Of a DNA stretch of 64,000 bases, positions 32,859 through 45,200 are shown piece by piece. The DNA comes from Lates calcarifer (lineage: Eukaryota > Chordata > Actinopteri > Centropomidae), in NCBI RefSeq assembly GCF_001640805.2, contig NC_066850.1:13334157-13398156 (forward strand). Direction: 5' to 3'. The translations under genes were made by a program, and so were the position numbers. How positions within the stretch are numbered: the stretch's first letter is position 1; every line of letters begins with the position of its first letter. A model generated the notes under the pieces. The model did no database searches, had not been told where the DNA came from, and saw nothing but the letters and a program-made list of their open reading frames with translations.

Positions 32859-33482
32859 CCCTGGTGGATTAGAAGCAGGAACATTGTGTTATATAAACTT
32901 CCTTCAGACAGAACAAAGGAAAGCCTATGACAGTAGATTTGCTCAGATTAGATGTTTGTATAGTCAGTTTATTTTTGTCATATTATGTAACACTTACAAC
33001 TCTTCAGTGGTGGTGTAATTATCCTTTAATTATGCAACATTTAAATGACTACAAGGTGCATTAAAGGAGTGTGTTAGTTTTGGTATTAAAGCGAAGCTAC
33101 GTTTTAAACCTGCAGTGTGAAACTTTTGTCTCCCTCCTCTGGCAGTGAGAGTAATTACAGTCATTCCTGAATGTAATCCTTTCTCTTAGACTTATGATAT
33201 CAACACCATCAGCACTGCTGGAGGAGAAGCTGATCCTGGAAAAGTTACTACGATCAGTATTTGAAAACAAGAGAGTGGAGGGAGATGTTTCAGAGGAAAG
33301 AAACTGCAATACTGCAATTACGACAATAAATGCTTGAGAGAATTGCTCAAGTGGCCAAACAAAAAATTTTGGCCATGGGCGCCTCCAGCAGCCTGTAATC
33401 ACAGGCCCTTAATGTGAGGGAGGCCCCAGTCTCCGCATCACTCCACACAGATCTGATGTTTTTATTCGGGACTGATATTTAT

Positions 33483-33970
33483 GAGCCAAATATTTTCCTC
33501 GGGAGGTGGTGGAGGCCAAAAGCACAGCTAAAAGAGAGGGAATACTGGCCTTAAATGACTCTGAATATGATAACATTGCTCTGTAACTGCTGGATGTGGA
33601 AATAAGTTCTCAAATCAGTCATATCAACATAAAAATAAAAAATCATATCAACATGATACGTCAATGTTGACAACTTGTTTCTGCTGCCCCCAAGTGGCCA
33701 AACCAAAAATCAGTTTTGGGTTGTAGTGATGTTGACCTTAAACCTGCAATAACAAATTTTTTGTTTAGCCACTTGGGAGCAGAAGAAACAAGTTTTCAGC
33801 AGTGGCATATCATCACCTCTTAAGTTCGTATGACTGATTTGTGAATGTATTTCCACATCTATTAGTTACAGAGCAATATTATCATTCATTTGCAGTCGTT
33901 TTTGTCCAGTATTCCCTCTCTTTTTGCTCTGTTTTGGTCTCCACCACCTCTTGAGGGAAATATCTGGCTC
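33483..33970. mobile_element. Long fold-back (inverted repeat) element
   Basis: The left arm (33483-33711) and right arm (33756-33970) are reverse complements at roughly 85% by eye. Examples: GTTACAGAGCAATATTATCA on the right pairs with TGATAACATTGCTCTGTAAC on the left, and GGTGGTGGAGGCC pairs with GGTCTCCACCACC. The 40-45 base centre is unpaired. No open frame is seen. A MITE or fold-back transposon is the likeliest identity. It is distinct in sequence from the family at 90-600. Confidence 0.75.
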
Positions 33971-34289
33971 TTCAGCTGCTAAATGCTTCACTATGTTCAG
34001 CTGCTTTCTGACTGTGTCTGTCTGCTATTTGCTGCTGAGCAGGTTGTGGACAGTGGATTTTTTACAGCTTGTAAAGCAGTGGTCTGGACAAATACACAAT
34101 GAGCTGAGCTCAAGCTCAAGTGGAGCTGCAGATTCAGCTGATAATTCTCTGCAGGTTCATCACTACAAGCAACTTTGTTTTCATGTTGTCATTTGTTGCA
34201 CTTTTACTATAAAAATATCACTTTTATCAATGCATGAGAAAGAGACATTATAAGAACCTCATGATTAAACCTGTAAGACAAGCATCAGT

Positions 34290-34410
34290 TAATATCAGGA
34301 AGAGGGAAATCACAGTGAAAATCATTGACATGTCTGGGATCTGGGATCGACCCCTGGGGAACCCCACAACAGAGCCAGCATCCAGAGTTGGCTGCTCCTC
34401 CAGGAGGAAG
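34290..34410 (-). mobile_element. LINE reverse transcriptase relic
   Basis: The minus strand encodes CCGVPQGSIPDP, a degraded form of the GVPQGS(I/V)LGP block of non-LTR reverse transcriptases. No other RT motif is intact around it. Confidence 0.4.
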
Positions 34411-36086
34411 TCCTGTTTGACAGGTATCAACTCCGTCAATCTCATGCCACATCAGTGATATTGTAGTAGTGTCTGTTCCTGTGGGCCTGTGATGAAAACC
34501 CCACACAACAGTAATACCCAGATATCCTTCTCTGTCTCAGTATTTTCCCATCAGGATTTTTTCCGGGTTGAGAAATGAAGGATCGAGTGGCAGGGTCATT
34601 TTTCTATTTGATTTTTCATTTATTGTGTCGGGTGTGGGTGTGTGAATTCCTCAGAGACTGATAACAGGATTAAAGTCTTCACAGCTGCAGACATCCTTCA
34701 ACCAAAGACCAGTTTCTACCAGAGCATTTTAATCAGACTCAACTCAGACAGAAATAATATTTCCACTTTACTGTCAAACTGCTGTTTTCTTTCTGCACGA
34801 ATATTTTTCACTGGTTCCATAAAGTCATCAAATCGTGTTTTACAACATCTCTGCGTCACATTACTCATGACATGTTGCAACATGTTCATAGTGAGGAAGA
34901 TCTGAAGTGGAACACCCAGTTAACAATGAAAGGGAAATAACCGCAGATGAACAGCAGTGACTGAGACCTGCAGAGCTGCTGGAAGTTCAGAGGTAACTCC
35001 AGAGAGGATTTCAGAGAGAGACCTCGTCCTCCAGACTCTGCTGAACAGGGTCAGAGGATATTTTTAACTGTGTTTTCATGATAATTCAGGAAGTTGTTGT
35101 TCCCTTGATGATGCAGATGGCTGTGATGTGTTCAGAGGCCTGCAGGTTGTTGTTCAGGTTGTTGCACTTTTTTTTTATTGAAACCAGAGCTACTGTTTTC
35201 AAAATTGGGGGAAAAATTGAATATTAATGTGATCTGAATTAAAAAATCTGTGTGTAAAAGCAGAAAACCCACATAAATATCAGATATGTGTTTATGTAGA
35301 AAATACAGATGGGTGACAAATGGAAAAACCTGAATAAAGTAATAGTTTCCAGTTGCTTTGCTGGAGAAAACCTCATGTTGCAGTCGCCCAATCCACCAAC
35401 GGTCTGTGGTGAGGTAACAATGTGAGGTCATGTCAGTTACGGGGCATATGAAACTACAAACTACAACACTACAAACAAAATATTCACACTCATGAGCAAT
35501 TTAGACACTGATTAATCTGCTACACACAGAGGCTCCAGGGGTTTGCTTCTGCCACCACACAATTACAAAACACACCTGTCCAGAGTCAACATGATTTGGG
35601 ATTTTACTGTGTCTGGGTTTGGACAGCTCAACATCATCAAGGGGAAAATGAAGTTTATCAATGTATCTTACAGGATAATGTCCTGCTGAGTCCTCCAGCT
35701 GAAGTTCAGCAGGACAATGACCCTGAACACTGAACCCTGAGCCACTGTTATGAACTTAAGTATAAAAACATGACTCCTCTGATCATTTCATTTGAGAGTT
35801 TTTCACCTTTTTTGCAGTGTAGAGCAAAAAAAAAAAAAGAAAAATCGTAGACACTAATCATCAAATGACATTTTTAGATCTTATAAAATTAAAAGTCACA
35901 TATAATATTATTCATGACTGTTTAATGACTTCTAACACACTCCTTGAGTCAAACTATAGAGCAGTTATAATGATGAAATCACAGGAGAGCCCACACCCTC
36001 AGCTTTACATTGTTTGTTCTGACCTGTACATTGTTATGAGGGGAATTCACACTCAGCTGGTTTAACTGCACTTCATACCTGGCTAA

Positions 36087-36088
<2 letters not shown>

Positions 36089-36147
<59 letters not shown>
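36089..36147. repeat. (GT)n microsatellite, longest in the window
   Basis: About 29 uninterrupted GT units between il22 and mdm1. Confidence 0.95.
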
Positions 36148-36148
<1 letters not shown>

Positions 36149-36464
36149 TGTGTATTTGTATAGTGTATGTAGTGAGTTGCTGGGTAATCCGTCCTCTCTG
36201 TCCAGAGGAAGTGATGTAGAATGATGTTTGTTCCTCTTCCACTTCGACCTTTCACATGATGTCAGAGCTCTAACGCCGTCAGACGGAAACGTTTAGGAGG
36301 TGTGGGAAAAATAGTTTCAGGAATTTTGCCGTTAATTCCCAGTTAAATAAAGTTGTCTGAAATAGAATACAGTGGATTTGACCTGCAGAGGTACTTCTGA
36401 CTGTTACTACTGACAATCCTGATTTGTTTATTAATTATTATATATCTGCCTGAAATAGCTGTTT

Positions 36465-37030
36465 TATCACTACCAGACTGGAGCAGAAAACAGGAGCTGC
36501 TGGAATACCACTGCCTCCATCTGTTAGTTAGTTTGTGTTATTGTGTGACTTTCAGTGGTAGAAGAAGTATTCAGATCCTTAAATCATCTAAACAACTCCT
36601 GTGTTTTGCTTGGTAAAATTCCTGTTTTTGTCAATGGAGTCTGGTAGTGATATATAGTGATGTTTCTGGTTAAACACAAAGGATCTTACTCTTTAATAAA
36701 AAGGTCTATCTCTGTAGGAATCCCGTCTATGATGTCAGACACTAATAACAATATGAACCTGTCAGTGGTAAAAACAAGCACTTTTACTGCTTTTTCTAAC
36801 TTCAATTCAAATTTTTATCAGTTTGTAATAACATACAAAAGCTTTTATGACTATGATCTCAGCAATCATAGTAAGCAACATAATTTCTAACATCACCTAA
36901 TTATTACATTTATAAAAACATCTATAACAAACCTGTTGTGTAAACCCTGATCGAATAATTCTTCTATAAAAAATACATGATTCTATTTAAATTAATCACT
37001 GATGTCTATAAAAATACATTACTCTGAGTA
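36465..37030. mobile_element. Palindromic-family element, copy D, abutting the mdm1 stop codon
   Basis: It starts TATCACTACCAGACTGG and contains the shortened palindrome (CCTCCATCTGTTAGTTAG, then TGGAGTCTGGTAGTGATATA near 36636). It continues for about 350 bases of unique tail (AATTCAAATTTTTATCAG, AAAGCTTTTATGACTATGAT, CAAACCTGTTGTGTAAACCC). The tail matches the inverse of 45560-45780. The element ends about 70 bases from the mdm1 stop codon (37102), so it probably supplies mdm1 3' UTR sequence. Confidence 0.75.
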
Positions 37031-37101
37031 ATTACAGCGATGATCGCTAAACTAACCACTCCACGACAGCGGTGACCTGTTTGGGGTCAGGAGGTCAGAG
37101 G

Positions 37102-39199
37102 TCATCTCTTCCCCCAGAAGTTCTCTCGTCTCTTCTGAGCGCGCTCCAGGACAGCAGACGCCATGGAGCAGGAGGCCGCCGAACGCCATGACATCACTGA
37201 GAGTCGGTCATCTGGGCAATGAGATGGAGGTAAAAAAATGTATTTAGTTTTGTAAACAGCAGTGAGTGCTACTGTTAATAAAGGTTGAAGAGATTCACCT
37301 TCATCAGAGCCGCAGCCTCCTTCTGAACACTGCAGCTCCCTGAACCTCAAACCCAGCTCACCTGAGGAGACACAGGTACACCATGATTCAGAATGTCAAT
37401 ATAACTCATCAACAACATATAAAGTGTTCTGGTCTGTACTGGACTCAGTCTTCAGTCAACTATAACAAATTCTACCTCATCTGAAAGCTCTGTGTAGGAT
37501 CCACACAGAGCCTATGTTGTTATCAACATAGTTACAGCACCAAACACTAGAGGGTGGTGGAGTTTCTGTGTTGTTGTCTTGCGTTTCATTCACGTTCTTT
37601 AAACAACAGAGCGGTGCAGGGATGACATGTTTTTGTATCACCTTGGTTCCCTCCCCAAAAAGCTAATGAGATTTTTTCATTGGGTTTTGGATTATTAGAG
37701 AAAATAAACTGTGACCAACAAAAGTTTCATACTCAAATGTTTTGTTCATCAGATAATCTTCACTGTTCTGATGTTTGAAGTCTAAATACAATCTCCATTA
37801 GTAAAAAGCTAATGTTAGTCTATAAACCAACTACACCACAGTCACAACATCGTCTCCACCACTAAGCTTCCACCTTGTCGTTTCATTTAGCTCTGACCTC
37901 TTCTACAAAAGCCTTTCTTCTTAGAAAGTTAGTGATAGTTTAAAAGAGTGAGTAGAAACACAACAAGGCTGTAAAGGTGGACTTAATTTGTCCTGATTCC
38001 CTCTGTCACATCACTGTAGCAGCTGTTTCTCAGTCTGTAGCAGGTGAACAGCAAAAAAAACTTCTTTACCTTCTCTGGTCATTTAAAAAGGAGGAGACGT
38101 GTCTGAGAGCTAAAGACTGCTCATTATTTTCATCACAAGACTCAAATGAACTAAATTGACTCAAGCTTTAGTCCAATAAACCTGTTCAGACTGGTGCATG
38201 AGGTCGACCTCTGCAAACAGAGTCCAAGAAGAAAACCACTGAGGTCTGAATAACTCAGTGAGCGATGGATCGTGTAAATAACCACACATGAAATAAAACA
38301 CTCCTTCATTCATTGTTAGTACCAGTCCCAGAGTCTCACCGTTGTGTTGGAAGTCGGGGTGTCTCAGGGTGCCCTGGATTCCATGCAGTGGGGGTGATAC
38401 CAGAGGGGGCGGGGCTACATGTGATGTAGGGAGTTGCTTCATCCTGATTGGTTTAGAGACTTGTTTGTGGTCAGGGGAGGAGCCAGATGATGGAGGGTGG
38501 GGGTGGTTATTCTCTGACCACGCCTCTGTCTGCTTGACTGGAGTGTTGACCACGGCGTCCGCCCCTGCTGCCATGGAAACAGCTGACCCACACCTCTGAG
38601 GACAGAAACACAACAGACATGTCCACACATCGCTGCCATATCTCTACACACATCTGCAGGAAAAACAAACCAGCGAGCATCAAATCCTGACAGGAGCTGA
38701 GGCGATCAGTCAATGAATCAATCAGTCGATTGACAGAAAAGATTAATTGTTGAGTGATAAATTGTTATAGTCATTTTTCAGGTATAATAGTGAAAAATGT
38801 CAGATATTTGCAGATTTCAGCCTCTGAAGAGAGAAGATTTTCCTCTGTCATATGTTGTCATTAACTGAATATTTGGAGGATTTCATGGTTTTTTGTGTGT
38901 TCACACCAGTTTCCAGGTTTTCCAGGATGTTGTGTGATGTGTGTGAAACTCTGTAACATTACATCACCTGTTGTCTGTGTGGAGAAGAGTCATCACTGTT
39001 CTTTGGTTTTCCCACTAGAATAGCGCCTCCTGTTAGACAAACAGAGTTCAGAGCTCAGTGGTCAAAGCTGAGTATGTGTGTGTGTGTTTGTGTGTATGTG
39101 TGTGTGTACCGGTGGCAGGTGTGGTGAGGTCGTGGTGAGTTCTCTGAACTGGTCTCATCTTCAGCCTGGGAGTCGGTAACCTCCCCTCCTCCCTGCACA

Positions 39200-39230
<31 letters not shown>

Positions 39231-42200
39231 GCCAGTTCCTGAGAAGCAGCGCGGCTACAGAAAGCTTTGATGTGAGTTTGACGGGACGACACAGTTTCAG
39301 ATATTTGTATCAGGATGAACAGATTCAGTGCAACTGCAGATTGACCTGATTCCTGAACGTCTAAAAGCACTAGATCTATGTTATATATATTATATGTTAA
39401 GCTGTGTTCTTACATTATCCCAAATGTTTCCAGTGATTTTAAACCTAGAAATATCTGTGATTTTAATCAAAGTAACAGTTCATATCATTTGGTCCTCATA
39501 TCCTCTTTGTGCACATGTCAAAACTGACTTTATATCCAGTTTAAGTGTCATTTTAAGATACAGTTTTTAGATCTTGGTGGATTTTAACCCAATATTTTAT
39601 GTGACGACAATTCCCATGATCCACCCACACCACTTCATGTCATTCAACCATGTCTTCTGTTATTGTTTTGATTGTAAGACTGCTAGCAGCAGAAACTACA
39701 TACTCTGTGTTTAATGCGTTGACCATGAGCTTCAGTGTCGCCGGTTTAGGTCTGTGAATTGTTGCAGATTATCCTGTCCTCTCTCTGTTTACTATTTAAC
39801 AAATTCATAAAATCCCCAAGAGATTCAATAAAAACAAAAAAAGATGACATGTTGATCTGTTCAACCAGGGTTTGAATTAATTTAAATCATCAAAAAAAAC
39901 TGTTTCACAGTCATGGTTCACATCAGGTCAAAGTCGAGCAGAATCTGAAGAGAAAAACTTACTCATCTGTATTTTCTTCTTCTTTTTCTTCTTCTTCCTT
40001 TTCCTCTTCCCAGGCTGTGCGTCTTTCAGCAGGATGACTTGGAGGTGGTTGTGCTTTCATTTGTGCTTTTGTTTGTGTGCTTTTGTTTGTGTTGTGTATT
40101 TCTCCTGGACCCACAACAGACGATCTCTTACTGGAGTGACTGGAGCAGCTGCAAACAAAACACCCCGACCCCGAGAAATCAGCTCAGAGGAGTTTTCAGA
40201 CCGATGATGATGATTCTACTCCACCCACTGTGTCTCTCACCTGGCGAGGTCCAGAGCCTCCACGCAGGAAGTACTGCAGCTGTCTGGATCCTGACAGAGG
40301 TCAAAGGTCAGGCGGGGGGTGGGGGTGTCAGTAGCTGAGTTTGTGGTGTCCGTGGGCTCCCACAGAGCGTTGTGTTCAGACTGCAGCTGGTTCAGGTGGT
40401 CTCTGGAGAAGTTGGTTCCCCAGGCTCGACGGCGGTACGACAAGGCCTTCTGCCTCAGCTCCTTCGCCTGGACGGGAACAGACGTCTCACCCCACTTCTG
40501 TCAAATATATTTCACAAACATCAGCTGAGTGATTTCTTTGTAATGAAGCAGCATTTACAGTCAGAGGTTTTTACCAGCCTGAAATTTTCAATACAAATAA
40601 AAGAATAACTGTTCAATAGCAGAGCTGGAGGTTTTTGATAAAAGCAGATTTAAATCTTTGGATTTTCTCAGCTGTTTCTAAACTGTGGTGAAAGATTCAA
40701 ATCCTCAGCAGAGGAAGTACTACAGAGCTTTTTTCAGCATTATATTTGTTCGGTTTTGAATATACATGTATGTCAAAGATACAAAATCGAATGAAGCAAC
40801 AGGCTTTGTATTCTGTAGGATGTATGATCAGTAAGGTCTGAGACTGTTCCTGCAGCCAACAAATGGAGCACAGCACAGTAAGTGCGAGCAATAACTATCA
40901 TGAGTCGTGAGTGAGATGATCAACATCAGCCTGTGTTACATGCATTTTTGTGACCACTTGCAGCTGCGCATTTGTGATTTCACCACAGAGCAGAAGCAGC
41001 ACCGTGCTATAGTCTGCGAGGATCTCTGTCAACAGACCTGGCACGACCTGAGAGTTGGGTCTACGGTACGACCAAGAGACTTAACAGCAGTCAGAGTCAG
41101 ATCTACTGTGTCTTCAGAGCAAACAACCTGACGTGACAGCAACTAGGTGCTTCATCGTGACAACATGCCCGCTAAGTTTGTTTATACGCAAGATTTTAGG
41201 GAAATACAACATAATTGTTGCTCCCTACCAGCCCTTCTCGCCAGGAGTTGCTGGTATACAGCTGTCACAATCGGTTAATTTGTGTTATTATGTTGTATGT
41301 TACTAAGGATCTGAATACTTTACACAATCTAACAGATGGAGGCAGTGGTATTTCAGCAGCTCCTGTGTTCTGCTTTGTAAAAGTCCTGTTTTTGTCAATG
41401 GAGTCTGGTAGTGATATGTAGTGATGTGTCTGGTTGAACTAAGAAATATTTAAAATAAGAAAAATCCATGTACATGATGCTGAAAGGAAAATTTACTGAA
41501 GAAATGATAAAAAGGTTTGTGTGATCACACCTGGTTTCATTTGTGTGGTCTGGTTGTCGAACCAAAGCCAGTTAAAATTTAAGGGCAAATCATTAAATCA
41601 TACATCCATCAACTTTGCCACAACCACGTCAGCTCATGCTGTCAATTCTAATAACCCCACCACTAACCTGACCCTGACCCCAGTCCAAACCCTGGATAAC
41701 CCCAGCCCTGTTTTCAAAGCTAACCTCAGCCTGTCCCCAACCTAAATCTAAACCCCAACAAGAGCCGTAAGCCTGACGCTGCACATCTGTCCGCTGACAC
41801 ACCGCCGAGTGACAGCGTCTCTGGGTCTGTGGAGGTTTTATTGTTTCCTCTGAACAGGCAGCTGGTGACGTCAGCTCACAGCTTCCCTCCACATTGTGAA
41901 ACTCTTCACAGACCAGACTCTCACCACAGGATGGAAAGTTAATCGGACGGTTACACATCAGCCACGAATTCATTGATCGCTGGAGTTTCATTCAGTTGGT
42001 TTATTTACAATTGATCGTGTGCGATTGGAAGAGGCTGCAGCATCGTTACTGTGCAGACGCAGGCCAAGAATAAACTGTTACTGAAATTCAAAACTAATTC
42101 TTTAATGTTTCAGAAACGGCTCTCTTCAGGTGTCTTACTCAATTTTAAGAAGTGATTTTGCTTGTCATCAGCTGGTTGTGCAATATGATAAATCTGCAGT

Positions 42201-45200
42201 AAATCAGGCCACATGTGTGATGTGATTAAAACGACGTGTTGTAACTGACTGCCTGGAATCAAGAGAGAGCTCAGACGTCACGTCCTGTCAGACCTCTGCT
42301 GCACAAGCTTCTGTAGCTCAGTAGAATCAGCATTTTTAAAATCAGACTTTCTGTAAAAAACTAAAACTCATTCCTGGAGTTTACTTTTCTGTATTCTGAG
42401 ACAAACCAGCTCCAATGCAGCAGCTGTTGTTAAACATTTAAACCTTCATGATTTTAAGAAAATTAAACAACAATTACATGGTGAGAACAGAAAAAACTAC
42501 AGCTCCCATCAAATAAACTGCAACAGCACACATCCATAAAACTCACCCAGGCTCTTGTCTACAGCGTTCATGTCAATTTTTATTTATATAAATCACAACA
42601 GAAGATATCTCGAGGCGCTTTTCATACAGAACAGGTCTAGACCGCACTCTTCATATTATAATATTTACAAAGGGAGACCCAACAATTCCCACCATGAGCA
42701 GCACTAGGCAACAGTGGTAAGAATAAAGCTCCTTTTAAGAGCAGAACCAGACTGGAGCTTTTCCCAGCTGACAGTGGCGAGAGGCGGGGAACACCCTGGA
42801 CAGATTAACAACCATTCACACTCACATTCATACCACTGACAATTTTAGATCAAAGTTGAAGACTGGTCTTTTTTTTTTATCTCATTTTAAGTCAGTCTGA
42901 GGTTGCCTCTTAATTTTGTCATTGTCAGTTACTGGTTTATTTTTTATCTTGTTTTCTTTACTGCATCTTAATCTGTTGTCCTGATTCAATTTAGATTTTT
43001 TCCTCATGCTACCTATGGTTTTCATTCATGCTCTTGAATCTGAATAAGACAACTGGAGTTCAAACACTGGAGGTCAAACACTGGGGGATAAGGTCCTGAC
43101 TGCAGTCAGTGTTCAGATGTGGTTGAGGTCCGAGTCTGTGCAGGTCACTCGATTTCTTCCACACTGCTGCAAACTATTGACACAGAACTGGAATAGCACT
43201 GCTGTAATTATCAGTGTATTCTGCAGCATTTAGATCTCCTGAAGGAGCTAGGGGCCTGAGTCCAAAGCAGGACCCACAGGCCCACTATGTAACAACAATG
43301 TCCCATACAGATAGGTAAAAATATTCTTAAAATATTAACAATAACTTAAAACTAACAGTTGTAGAAACTTCAGGGAATACCTGTAAGCAGTTTGTGGATC
43401 AGTGCAAACACGATGCGGTTTGATGTTTTCAGCTGATCTGGTGTCAGTTACAATCTGCAGATTTTATGCAGAAAAATAAAAAAGCATTTAATCTTGCAGA
43501 GGCAGCTGCCCCCTCCTCAACGACACTTTCCACAGGACTGGTGGGAACCTACCTGTATATGTGTTTGTGTGACTAACAGTGAGTTGTTTCTCTGAAATGA
43601 AGCTCTGTGGTTTCACTGCTGACACTCAGCACTTGGGTTTTCCATCAGCAACACACACAACACACACAACACACACTAACACACTAACACACAACACACA
43701 CTAACATACAACACACACAAACACACAGACACAGAACACACACACAGTTTAGCTTGCAGATGGCCATTGTGCCACACTGTGCAGTTGCCCTGACTACCAC
43801 ATCAGTGAGTCTGATCAGAGAGGTATTGATCTGTCCCACAGGTTTCACTCTGCAAGTGGACAAAGTGCTTGCAGAGTTGCAGAGGTTGAAAAAAAATGAA
43901 GTACTGCCAACAAATCCACGAAAAGACCAAAACAACAATGAATGTCTCTATAGCAAATACAAATACTTTTCAAAAACTATTAAAAACACATCAGTGTTGC
44001 TCTGAGTAACGTGTTCCTTCGCCAGGAACACACACTGTAGTTTATTTAGACTTAGTCTCACACACACTGTCCTGCTGCACCAAATATTCACTACTGCACT
44101 GAACGTGGGTTCATCCACAGCTGAAAATAGTCTCCAGCAAATGTTTTTTATATTTACCCATGTTCTATGAGAACCAGTGGACTCAGAGCTGAGAGCCACA
44201 AACACATTTGTCTAATAATCTGGTCCATAAATTGTGCTGAGGATTGAAACATTCACTTTTTTCTCACCCGGTGCACATGTATGATCTGAATAGTCAACAT
44301 TTTTGTCAGTGTGCAGACTTGGATCATTTTTTTAATGAAATGTGGCGGTTTATCTTCCCTACAAACACCTGACACTACTTCTTTAAAAGCCTGGATTCAA
44401 GATGTTCAGGAATCGTTTAAAGGTGGATATTTCCACCTGTGATTGAGCAAGGCTGCAGTTTCTGTAACTCAGTACAGTCTCTCATCCAGCATTTCTTTAC
44501 TGAAGCTTGTTCCTGGAGTGTATTTTATTATATTCAAGACAAATCAGCTCCATTACAGCAGCTGTGATTAGAAACTGAAACCTTTGTGATCTGACTTGGT
44601 CCAAAGAGTGTGGGAATGTTTCCAGAGTTTATTGTTACACATGATTAAACACAGAAATTTAATAGATAATAGATCATATTGAACAAGCACAGTATTTTTA
44701 ACCTTCATACACTCACCATTCAACATCATTAAACTTCATTCATATGAAACTCCTGTGTAGAAGCCATTAATAGTGTTTTTAGAAAACAGTACAGTCTGCT
44801 TTCTGAGACATATGAGGTTCTTTGAAGAAACTTGGTTAAAGGTCTTTTTATTTTGTTTTGTTAGTGTTAATTGATTACAAAAGCTGGTATCTCCAGCCAT
44901 GAGTTCTCAGGCCTCAGCAGGAGAAGAAGACAGACAGCTGCTGGCTTCAGTTACACGTCAGTGGGGTGTTAAATGAGATTTTCTTACTTCTAGATCAGAA
45001 CCAATGAGTCTGGTTTCATTTCGGCTCTTGATAAATGAGTCCAGTAATAAAGATAGTAACCGACCCCGCTCCACCCCCCTCATAATACTGAATCCTTACC
45101 TGAGGGGCGTCGCTGTCCATGGCTGCACCTTCTTCTGAGATCCTGCAGAGAGGAGAACGAAAGCTGGACTGATACTCTGTCAACATCCTGTCAGACAGAC

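Larger units (their letters stand above)
32660..36464. other. Intergenic between il22 and mdm1
   Basis: Holds the il22 upstream region, the fold-back element at 33483-33970, a LINE relic and the long GT microsatellite. No coding exon is seen. Confidence 0.55.

Noticed and set aside
38161..38628. Minus-strand frame of 155 codons as a separate gene
   Set aside because: It is mdm1 exon 13 read through its donor into the intron.
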